DNA of 64,000 nucleotides. It comes from a virus. The translations under genes and the position numbers were made by a program. The stretch's first letter is position 1, and every line of letters begins with the position of its first letter. The notes under the pieces were generated by a model that saw nothing but the letters and a program-made list of their open reading frames with translations, was not told the DNA's origin and ran no database searches. This document shows positions 52,866 through 60,135 of the stretch, piece by piece. The stretch is from the IMG/VR virus record IMGVR_UViG_3300022752_000015, positions 62,001 to 126,000 of that record; one strand, given 5' to 3'.

Positions 52866-54065
52866 TCATCCTATGCTAAAATTTCTGCCTTTTCTCGTCC
52901 ATGATGTCGTTGTCGGAGGATCTCCGCTCCAAGGAACAAGAACTTTATTTTCATTCATCGTCATTCGGCCGAACGCGGCTGATGAAGAGACTGCCGAGAC
53001 GCTGAGATTAGGCATTCCTATTCCATACCAAAGATGATTCAAAATACCTAATGTTCCGCAATCAGGTCCCTCATTGATAGTGACCCATACAGGAAATTTT
53101 TCGTATGATCCATTCTCAACGAATTTATTCAAACCTAAAAACATGTCGCTGGTCGTTATGGTGTTCCAACTGAAGCGCACTGTTCCTGAAAGTAAATCTG
53201 GATGTGCGAGGGCTCCCTGATACGTGTTATCATCTACTCTAGAAGTAGTTCCTATTTGATTTCCATAGAAATGTACCCATGGAGAGAAGCTGTCAGGATT
53301 ATTACTAGACCACATGACGTATGGGCTCTCTGGTGTTGGAGTCGTACCGGATCTCGGTGTGTATGGACCAAAGTGCATGATTCTATGATTACCACCCAAT
53401 GCTGAGTCAGTAAGGATTGTCAAACTGTCCTCCGACACAATGAAGTGATTCCTAGATCCATGCATCTGGTATCCACCTAGACCTTGAAGGGCCGCTCTAG
53501 AACCAGAGCTTTCTCCTAGAATGCCATTTGGTCTTGGAAAAAACGCACCTTTGCTCTCTGGGGTTGTTTTCCAGATCTCTGATGACGTTTGTATATCTGC
53601 GCCTGAACCGTAACTTCCGTTCCACGGACCATCTGTATATGGATAGACATCAGGTACTGATCCACTAGGATGACATGCAAAGGCAATGCCTACTTGAAAG
53701 TAGCAGTGCTCTCCGCTAACGTAATTTCCATTTTGATTGTGGATGTAAACAGAACCCGTATGGTTAGTATAAGATCCTGTATTTTCATAGATCAAGCAAT
53801 CAAACTTGCCAAATGATGCTGAGTGGAATCTGAAGCAAGCAAAAGCACCTTTTCCGGCAGATCCTGGTTCGTTCCAAAAGGTCCAATCTGAACCTCCGTT
53901 ACCATAGTTCCATGCAAGCATCTCAATTCCTAGATCTGACATACTAGAAGAGATGTGTTGAATTAAGTTGACGAAAAATTCGCCATTTGCTCTAGAATGA
54001 ACGTCTACAGCATCTGCCAAGGAGGGTTCCAAATAACAATCTACTCTTGCTCTATACTTTGCCAT
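52866..54065 (-). CDS. Virion protein, paralogue B of a pair
   Basis: A 399-residue protein, paralogue of 51660-52850, with the same start, conserved central blocks (MHFGPYTPRSG, SPYVMW) and ending. Differences cluster in surface-like loops, for example NTGSYTNHTGSVY against the corresponding GSAAPGRTHTGS. The tandem arrangement indicates a local duplication followed by divergence, as in receptor-binding or decoration genes. Confidence 0.75.
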   Translation of the reverse strand: MAKYRARVDCYLEPSLADAVDVHSRANGEFFVNLIQHISSSMSDLGIEMLAWNYGNGGSDWTFWNEPGSAGKGAFACFRFHSASFGKFDCLIYENTGSYTNHTGSVYIHNQNGNYVSGEHCYFQVGIAFACHPSGSVPDVYPYTDGPWNGSYGSGADIQTSSEIWKTTPESKGAFFPRPNGILGESSGSRAALQGLGGYQMHGSRNHFIVSEDSLTILTDSALGGNHRIMHFGPYTPRSGTTPTPESPYVMWSSNNPDSFSPWVHFYGNQIGTTSRVDDNTYQGALAHPDLLSGTVRFSWNTITTSDMFLGLNKFVENGSYEKFPVWVTINEGPDCGTLGILNHLWYGIGMPNLSVSAVSSSAAFGRMTMNENKVLVPWSGDPPTTTSWTRKGRNFSIG

Positions 54066-54082
54066 GTTATCTCATTCTTTCA

Positions 54083-56020
54083 TTAACTTATTGTCAACCT
54101 GGCTGATTTACATATTGCATTCAAGTTTGAGCCTGTTGGGTCGCACCATATTCGCGCTTCGATGATACCGTTGCCAGAAGGTGATGTCATCGCCGTTGTT
54201 ACATCCGCTGTTAAGTAAGTATAAGATTGACTCGATCCAGTCAACACAGATCCTGATATCGGTCCAGGAGTTCCACCGAATATTCCATTGTAGTCATAAA
54301 GATCCATGTAGGCTGTAGTTCCTGCTGTCGTCGCTAATATTGCGGAGAACGTGTAGGTCGGTGAACCAGGCAACGAGCTAGTATTTATATAATCCATTCC
54401 CATGGATTCCATTGAACTTGATGGAGCTGTTGACGTCATAGTACCTGCAAGGAACTGCAACGTGAGAGATGAACTTCCACCACCAGCAGAACTAATTCTG
54501 ACAGATCCATTTGATTGCGATACGATGGTGATGTTGCTGCCTGCAACGAGGTAAGAAGTGCCGTCAGTGAGTTTTGTTAATGAGCCGCTAAACCCTGAAG
54601 TCGCCAGGATAGTTCCTGTCATCTCTAGACGGTCTCCTTCCGCGAAGAGAGATCCGCTCACCACGACGTCTCCTCCGAACAGAGATTTTTGGTTGCTTAT
54701 GTTTCCGGTGGAACCGCTGACAAAAAAGAACACGTCAGTTCCGATGTCAGAAGGTGAATCGATCAGCTCCTGTCCTCTAAAAGCGAATGATCCTGTCGTA
54801 TAGACGGATCCTGCAGTCGTAGAATCAAAGAAGTTAATAGAAGAACCACCAGATGCGGTTGAAGAGATTATGACCTGCCCATTAGAAGAAGAAACGATCG
54901 TAACGTTTGAACCTGCAACAAGATATGAAGTACCATCAACTAAATTTGTCAATGATCCGCTCAATCCATGGGTAGCTGCAATAGAACCTGTTATTTCGAC
55001 GCGACCATTTCCTAATGAGCCTGAATTAACTCGCAGTACGTCGCTTCTGTTGACGTCTGCCATACCAGTTCCATTACCGACGACGAATAACGAGAAGTTG
55101 TTATTCCGCTGATTGTATTTTCCACTAACATGTTGATAGCTTCCAGAAGCTATTGTCCCCAAACCTTCTGTATGAGATGCTTCGCCTACGGCGGCGGTGC
55201 CTGAACCTTCTGCATGTGAATAATCGCCTTTTGTAACAGTACTTGTTCCTTCAGAGTGAGAAGCATAGCCATCTGTTGCAGTACCTTCTCCTTCTGCATG
55301 TGAATAATCGCCACGGGATTCAGTTGCAGAAGTTCCTTCTGCATGAGATCCTGCACCGATCGCGGCGACGCCAACTCCTTCTGCATGTGAATAACTGCCA
55401 TAAGCGATTGCGTTGTCTCCTTGCGAGAACGAACCAGTCAAATGAACTGTATTACCATTATAAGTGAAATTCGACGAGGCACCAAAAGATCCAGCGTTAT
55501 TAAACTGTATTTCGTCGTCTGAGCCTGCGGGAGATCCTGATCCACCAGCAGAAGAGATTGTGACTTGACCATTAGACGCTGTAGTGATAGTAATATTCGA
55601 CCCAGCTACGAGGTAGGAGGTACCATCTGCGAGACGGGTGAGAGAACCGCTGATGCCTTCAGTTACGACCAAAGTGCCAGTTATCTCAAGATAATCACTC
55701 TCTAGTAAAAATGTGCCGCTAACGACTAAGTCTCCTCCGAAGACTGAAACTTTATTTTCTGCTGGGTTAGTAGCGCCTATTGATCCGCTGACGAAAAAAA
55801 ACACGTCGGTTCCAACGTCAAAGGGAGAGTCTAATCCCGTTTCGTCTCCTCTAATTATAACGGATCCAGTAGTATAAATTGAATCGTTGGTGGTAGAATA
55901 CCAGAATTGATCTCCGCTACCTCCTCCGCCACCACCACCCCCGCCGCCTGAAGCAAAGATGGGTTGCTGTCTAAAAAAAGAATAAGTTTTTCTAAATCTA
56001 TTCTTGTCGTTTGTTGACAT
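54083..56020 (-). CDS. Fibre-like protein with YadA-head-type SHAEG repeats
   Basis: A 645-residue protein. The N-terminus FRKTYSFFRQQP resembles that of 48653-49036, followed by nine glycines (25-33). A module DVGTDVFFFVSG...GDLVVSG...GTSYLVAGSNIT recurs three times, the middle copy being truncated. Residues about 208-300 contain seven SHAEG-type turns that build a left-handed beta-roll, as in YadA heads, followed by FVVGNGTG. The C-terminal domain is beta-rich. It is probably a trimeric adhesion or tail fibre protein. Confidence 0.82.
   Translation of the reverse strand: MSTNDKNRFRKTYSFFRQQPIFASGGGGGGGGGGSGDQFWYSTTNDSIYTTGSVIIRGDETGLDSPFDVGTDVFFFVSGSIGATNPAENKVSVFGGDLVVSGTFLLESDYLEITGTLVVTEGISGSLTRLADGTSYLVAGSNITITTASNGQVTISSAGGSGSPAGSDDEIQFNNAGSFGASSNFTYNGNTVHLTGSFSQGDNAIAYGSYSHAEGVGVAAIGAGSHAEGTSATESRGDYSHAEGEGTATDGYASHSEGTSTVTKGDYSHAEGSGTAAVGEASHTEGLGTIASGSYQHVSGKYNQRNNNFSLFVVGNGTGMADVNRSDVLRVNSGSLGNGRVEITGSIAATHGLSGSLTNLVDGTSYLVAGSNVTIVSSSNGQVIISSTASGGSSINFFDSTTAGSVYTTGSFAFRGQELIDSPSDIGTDVFFFVSGSTGNISNQKSLFGGDVVVSGSLFAEGDRLEMTGTILATSGFSGSLTKLTDGTSYLVAGSNITIVSQSNGSVRISSAGGGSSSLTLQFLAGTMTSTAPSSSMESMGMDYINTSSLPGSPTYTFSAILATTAGTTAYMDLYDYNGIFGGTPGPISGSVLTGSSQSYTYLTADVTTAMTSPSGNGIIEARIWCDPTGSNLNAICKSARLTIS
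55121..55402 (-). repeat. SHAEG beta-roll repeats
   Basis: Seven turns of about 14 residues: YSHAEGVGVAAIG, GSHAEGTSATESRG, YSHAEGEGTATDG, ASHSEGTSTVTKG, YSHAEGSGTAAVG, ASHTEGLGTIASG and a terminal YQHVSGKYN. They are typical of trimeric autotransporter heads and phage fibres. Confidence 0.85.
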
Positions 56021-56178
56021 TTAAATTCTTAATGCTCCAGGCACGTATCATCAAATGTATGACATTCCGGAAAACGTTAAATACACAAAACCATACTTTC
56101 AGTATTTATCTGTCCACAGAAATACACGACCACACAAATTAATGAAATTCCATTTATGTATACTTTTGTATTACATTG

Positions 56179-56184
56179 TATAAT
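56179..56184 (+). promoter_or_regulatory. Candidate -10 box of the plus-strand island
   Basis: TATAAT lies 9 bases before the first ATG of the plus-strand genes. No good -35 box is found at 16-18 bases. If used, transcription would start at or next to the ATG, giving a near-leaderless message. The 172-base divergent gap 56021-56192 holds no other clear signal; GATAAATA-like sequence on the minus strand near 56112-56119 could serve the fibre gene. Confidence 0.35.
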
Positions 56185-56192
56185 TACAATCT

Positions 56193-56729
56193 ATGATTAA
56201 CGCGACGATTTTTATAAATTTGATAATCTCTTTTTCCATTCTAGCTTTTCCAACAAAAGAATGTAAAGTAGAGAGAAAACTTACGCCGATCGACAGCGAT
56301 GATCTTGTAAAAATCTTAAATGAATCTTATGCAAATGTCTACGGAAGCTTGCCACATGAAAATTTGTTAGCAGGCGCATGGTCACATATCGCATTGGAAA
56401 ACCAACATGGTCGTAAAATTTGGAATCATAATTTAGGTAATATAGGAAATTTGCCTGCTAGTACTCCTGGTCCGTATTATAGTCATTTTGGGAAAGCGAA
56501 ATATAGATCTCATAAAAACTTTGTAACAGGAGGAGAAGAATATTGGAGATTCATGTCAAGATGTTCGATCGCTTTGAAAAATTTTAGATCAGGCAATCCT
56601 AAAGAGGCATCTCTTTCGTTGAAAAGATGTAATTATTATAGATCGAATCAAGAAGATTACTCAATTGCATTATCAAATTTATATGCAAAAGGACTTAGAA
56701 AATCCAAAGAATTTAAGAGAAGAGAGTAA
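56193..56729 (+). CDS. Exported lysozyme/glucosaminidase-like protein
   Basis: A 178-residue protein with a hydrophobic N-terminal segment (residues 4-19, ATIFINLIISFSILAF), a signal peptide or anchor. Residues about 56-86 contain LLAGAWSHIALENQHG and NHNLGNIG, the pattern of glucosaminidase/lysozyme-fold enzymes in which the Glu (E69) is catalytic. The C-terminus is basic. It would degrade peptidoglycan from outside the membrane, so it is a lysis candidate. First gene of the plus-strand set; overlaps the next gene by 47 bases. Confidence 0.72.
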   Translation: MINATIFINLIISFSILAFPTKECKVERKLTPIDSDDLVKILNESYANVYGSLPHENLLAGAWSHIALENQHGRKIWNHNLGNIGNLPASTPGPYYSHFGKAKYRSHKNFVTGGEEYWRFMSRCSIALKNFRSGNPKEASLSLKRCNYYRSNQEDYSIALSNLYAKGLRKSKEFKRRE

Positions 56730-57168
56730 TCCGATCGTAGGATTTTCTAAAAAAAATGGATTTGAGTTCCTTTCTAATTTTTATAATTCTTCGATAACTT
56801 TTGAAGGAAAGTTATATCCCTCTGTTGAGCATGCATATCAAGCTGCAAAAAGCTTGAACCAAGAAACGAGGGAACTAATAAGAAAAGCTGAAAATCCCAA
56901 TCTTGCTAAAAGGTTGGGACAATCTGTCATTGTTAGAGAAGATTGGAAAGAGGAAAAAATCTCTATCATGAAGGATTTGATAAGAAAAAAGTTTGAAAAT
57001 CCTTTTATTCGTTGGAGATTAAAAGGAACAGATAACAGACCGCTGATTAATGAAAATCGGTGGAATGATAGATTTTGGGGAACAGTAGGAGGTGTAGGAG
57101 AAAACTGGCTCGGTAAAATATTGGAGGAAGTAAGAAAAGAAATTCTTCAAGATGATCAAGAAGAATGA
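56683..57168 (+). CDS. NADAR (YbiA/DUF1768) family protein
   Basis: A 161-residue protein with the NADAR pattern: FSKKNGFEFLSNFYNS, then ITFEGKLYPSVEHAYQAAKS, an acidic/basic centre, and a terminal NRWNDRFWG region. Members act on ADP-ribose-linked substrates; some remove ADP-ribose from guanine in DNA, the lesion made by DarT-type toxins. In a phage this could counter ADP-ribosylating defences or recycle NAD. ATG 56683 was chosen over TTG 56665. Phage function here is inference. Confidence 0.85.
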   Translation: MQKDLENPKNLREESNPIVGFSKKNGFEFLSNFYNSSITFEGKLYPSVEHAYQAAKSLNQETRELIRKAENPNLAKRLGQSVIVREDWKEEKISIMKDLIRKKFENPFIRWRLKGTDNRPLINENRWNDRFWGTVGGVGENWLGKILEEVRKEILQDDQEE

Positions 57169-57193
57169 CGTGGCTTGTTTACGAGGTGTTACA

Positions 57194-57556
57194 ATGGAAG
57201 ATGTAAAACAATTCATAGTGGTACGCAACGATCTAAACATGAGAAGAGGAGAAATCGCTTCACAAGTTGCCGCAGCTTCCGTAAAGTTTTTAATAGAAAA
57301 TAATGAAGCCGCCAGACCAGATCAGGTTTTTGTCAATCTCTCGAATGACGAAGTTTCATGGCTAACTGGGTCTTTTTCGCAAATTATCTTAGGGGTAGAT
57401 TCCGAAGAACAGCTACATGATATTTTAAATCGAGCGGAGTTCATGGGAATAGAGGCTCACTCTAACACAAAGGGTAACGAATTAGTGTGTGTAGCATTAG
57501 GACCTGACAATACAAAATTAATTGAAAAGATTGTTAGTAAGTTAAAACCCATTTAA
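57194..57556 (+). CDS. Peptidyl-tRNA hydrolase, Pth2 family
   Basis: A 120-residue protein with the Pth2 layout: KQFIVVRNDLNMRRGEIASQ near the start (the usual K-x-x-x-V-R-x-D-L-x-M-x-x-G-K-x-x-A-Q pattern), VAAASVKFL, a central beta region, and CVALGPDNTKLIEKI at the end. It would free tRNA from stalled peptidyl-tRNA. GAGGTG lies 6 bases upstream of ATG 57194, so the longer frame from 57152 is not needed. Pth2 is mainly archaeal/eukaryotic but also occurs in some bacteria and phages. Confidence 0.88.
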   Translation: MEDVKQFIVVRNDLNMRRGEIASQVAAASVKFLIENNEAARPDQVFVNLSNDEVSWLTGSFSQIILGVDSEEQLHDILNRAEFMGIEAHSNTKGNELVCVALGPDNTKLIEKIVSKLKPI

Positions 57557-57605
57557 ATTAGAATAAACTATTGCATTGATTTGTGTTAGAATTTCAAAGA
57601 ATGAA

Positions 57606-58085
57606 ATGAAAAAGCACAAAATTACGTTACCTGATAACGAAGCAAAGACGAAATATTTTTATTTGTTTCCAGAATCAACAGTCCTTCACAATTTAGTCAA
57701 AAAATCTTCAAAGAAAAACTTAAACAACTTATTGAAAACCCACCCAGAGGTTGAAGTCATCACCTTGAAAAGAGGACAGTGGTTGGAAGTCGAATGGAAC
57801 GGGTGCCACATCGATTACATTGACAACAAGCACGTTTCTACTACATTCTTAAGATTAATAAAAGCTGCATCTGCTGCAAAAAAAACCAATGATGGATCGC
57901 TAATCTCAATTCACTTTGGATGGATATTGAGCGATCATTTGAGACTAATCGACGGAGTCAGAGAAGGAATAAAAATACAAACTTTATCTGAAGAAGATGA
58001 ACAGTTTGAATTTGCTGATTTATTCCAAGATAATGAAACTATCGAAGATATCGTAAAGAAAAACTTGCAGTGTGAATTAAATTGA
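57606..58085 (+). CDS. Hypothetical plus-strand protein
   Basis: A 159-residue protein with KHKITLPDNEAKTKYFYLFP, a Trp-containing centre (GQWLEVEWNGCHIDYI) and an acidic C-terminus. I do not recognise it. ATG 57606 follows a purine-rich stretch. It belongs to the plus-strand set with NADAR and Pth2, so a host-takeover or defence-related role is possible, but unproven. Confidence 0.68.
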   Translation: MKKHKITLPDNEAKTKYFYLFPESTVLHNLVKKSSKKNLNNLLKTHPEVEVITLKRGQWLEVEWNGCHIDYIDNKHVSTTFLRLIKAASAAKKTNDGSLISIHFGWILSDHLRLIDGVREGIKIQTLSEEDEQFEFADLFQDNETIEDIVKKNLQCELN

Positions 58086-58110
58086 TACTTATATAAAAAA
58101 GGGGAACTTT

Positions 58111-58311
58111 ATGATCTCAATAAACTTATATGAATCATCAGACGGTTTGTTTGTAGAGGAAACAATCACCCCAACAAAAAAAGAACATAAAGAAGCAGAA
58201 AATTTAATTACGATTGATGAACTTCAGTTGCAACTGATAACAGTAGAATCAATCAGAGATGACAGACCACCTGTCGGTATTCCAACACAGACACTTCTTA
58301 CCATAGTCTGA
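58111..58311 (+). CDS. Small plus-strand protein
   Basis: A 66-residue protein with a clear AAGGGG ribosome binding site 7 bases before ATG 58111. It is acidic, with DGLFVEETITPTKKEHKEAE. No family recognised. Its last 63 bases overlap the convergent gene 58249-58707, so the two messages could form antisense pairs. Confidence 0.62.
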   Translation: MISINLYESSDGLFVEETITPTKKEHKEAENLITIDELQLQLITVESIRDDRPPVGIPTQTLLTIV

Positions 58312-58707
58312 AGTTATAGCAATCGAAGAAGCTCCATCAATTAAACTTTCAGACGCAGATATGACCATTGGTGCAGAAGAGCATATTCCTTCTCTATCCT
58401 TAATAAAAATTATTTGACCCTCACGAGGTCCAGAAGGCAAAAGCACCTTAGCAGAGTTTCTTATAGGTATAGATATAAGAGCAATGCTTGCGTCATTGCT
58501 TAAATTGATAGTATATCCATTCTCACTTGTCGCATAATAGACTTTAGATGATAACGAAAATCTGCCCATCAGAGTTAAATCAGACGGTGAATTACTCAAC
58601 CCAACTTGAAAGCTAGCTGGGCTTGCAACTAAATTAACTGCATCATTCAACGAACTTCTTATAATCAAGAAAAGATTTTTATCTACGTCTGATTTGATGT
58701 CAGCCAT
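58249..58707 (-). CDS. Minor tail/fibre-tip-like virion protein
   Basis: A 152-residue beta-rich protein. LPSGPREGQIIFIKDREG followed by a region with IDGASSIAI and ending CLCWNTDRWSVISD is a pattern common at the C-terminus of phage tail fibre and collar proteins. It is directly downstream of 58711-60135. Convergent with the plus-strand set. Confidence 0.7.
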   Translation of the reverse strand: MADIKSDVDKNLFLIIRSSLNDAVNLVASPASFQVGLSNSPSDLTLMGRFSLSSKVYYATSENGYTINLSNDASIALISIPIRNSAKVLLPSGPREGQIIFIKDREGICSSAPMVISASESLIDGASSIAITSDYGKKCLCWNTDRWSVISD

Positions 58708-58710
58708 ATA

Positions 58711-60135
58711 TCACACTCGTGTATTTCCAAATCCATCTACTGAAAAGTTGATAAGTTTTAAATTTGTCGCTTTTATACTTGATTGAATTGGTCTATTTCG
58801 AGATAATAAGTCAAAATACGGCAAAGAAGAAGTAGCTTCAAAACTCAAATTTTGAGATTGCGTATTTTCTGGTATCGTTAATTTGCCCTCTGAATCAACA
58901 AACTTAACAGTGACGGGAGAACTCGGGATTGTTTGTATCCTATCTTGTGAATTTGGAGCGAATATTTTTGTAAATTTTCTCTGTTCTAGCATATCTCTGA
59001 ATTGTCCATATCTACCTTGGCGATAATATGCTGAAGTATAATCTTCCAACGCGCTATGTAATCCATATTTCCACCCTCTTATAATTGGAGAAATATTCCA
59101 AATACTACCTGTCACTCCTTCGTACGTGCCAGCAAGAGATACTGACACGTTCGTGTTATTTTTTAATCTAAATTCAGGCCAGTTATTAGATCCTCTCATC
59201 GCGTATCCAAAAACATTATTTGAATCTACATAAGAAGATGAATACATTATAGTATTGACATCTCCGTACCCAAACAACACTTTCATCGTATCATTGTCAG
59301 AACAAGACCCTGTTACAAATCTGGTAAAAAATTTTTTGTTTGTATCTCTATCGACGACCCAATGATGATACCAATTTTGACCAGATGGCAAAAATATCGT
59401 ATTTAAAGCTAAAGTATTGTGTTTGTTGCTGTAACTAGCATTTGGGCCAACCGTACCTATTATAAGAGACTTTATTTTTTTTCGTTTTGTTACTTTCGTA
59501 AAATTATTGCCTGTATTGTCTAAAAAATTGGCATGATAAGCAGCCTCAATGTTACCATTAAAAAATTTTTGTTGCAATTTTCTAGAAACGTCTGAATATC
59601 TGGGTTCGAAAGGAAAAGAACGAGTCCAATTTTTGTCTACACCTCTATTAAAATTGCTTCTACTTCCATTTGACGTCGGAATAAAATTATCAAACATAAT
59701 AAATCCAACGTTGTTAGTATTGTCTACTCCTGTGTTTGGAGGGTTAAAACCTGGTTTTTCATCCACAGACCCAGACATAAAAAACGGTTCAGCTCCGTTT
59801 CTCTTAAAACATGTTATAGCATCAGGAGTTAACGTGTCGTAGATTCTTTCGTTGTGACAAATGTGTTTAGCTGCTCTACAATTTCCCGATTTCTCTTTAT
59901 AGGGTTGAGATCTGTAAGAAACAGAGGTAGAAGAATCAAATACGCTGGTTCCGGGTTGTTGAGACTGGCTACTGTTAATTGAACCGTAGACTACGCCTCT
60001 ATTACCATAAACATATTTTCTTTTTCCTCCCGCTGTTGTTAGGGAAATTATATTTCCCATAACTACTTGATCGTAAGTTCCTGATATATAAGACTCTTTG
60101 TACTCTACTTCAAATTGATCTAAGACGGCTACCAT
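58711..60135 (-). CDS. Virion protein, unknown (474 residues)
   Basis: Beta-rich, Asn/Ser/Tyr-rich, with GKRKYVYGNRGVVYGS and a run of cysteine-containing segments (CRAAKHICHNERIYD). No motif recognised. It ends FDLLSRNRPIQSSIKATNL and LINFSVDGFG. Overlaps the upstream gene by 7 bases. Likely minor tail or adsorption protein by position. Confidence 0.7.
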   Translation of the reverse strand: MVAVLDQFEVEYKESYISGTYDQVVMGNIISLTTAGGKRKYVYGNRGVVYGSINSSQSQQPGTSVFDSSTSVSYRSQPYKEKSGNCRAAKHICHNERIYDTLTPDAITCFKRNGAEPFFMSGSVDEKPGFNPPNTGVDNTNNVGFIMFDNFIPTSNGSRSNFNRGVDKNWTRSFPFEPRYSDVSRKLQQKFFNGNIEAAYHANFLDNTGNNFTKVTKRKKIKSLIIGTVGPNASYSNKHNTLALNTIFLPSGQNWYHHWVVDRDTNKKFFTRFVTGSCSDNDTMKVLFGYGDVNTIMYSSSYVDSNNVFGYAMRGSNNWPEFRLKNNTNVSVSLAGTYEGVTGSIWNISPIIRGWKYGLHSALEDYTSAYYRQGRYGQFRDMLEQRKFTKIFAPNSQDRIQTIPSSPVTVKFVDSEGKLTIPENTQSQNLSFEATSSLPYFDLLSRNRPIQSSIKATNLKLINFSVDGFGNTRV

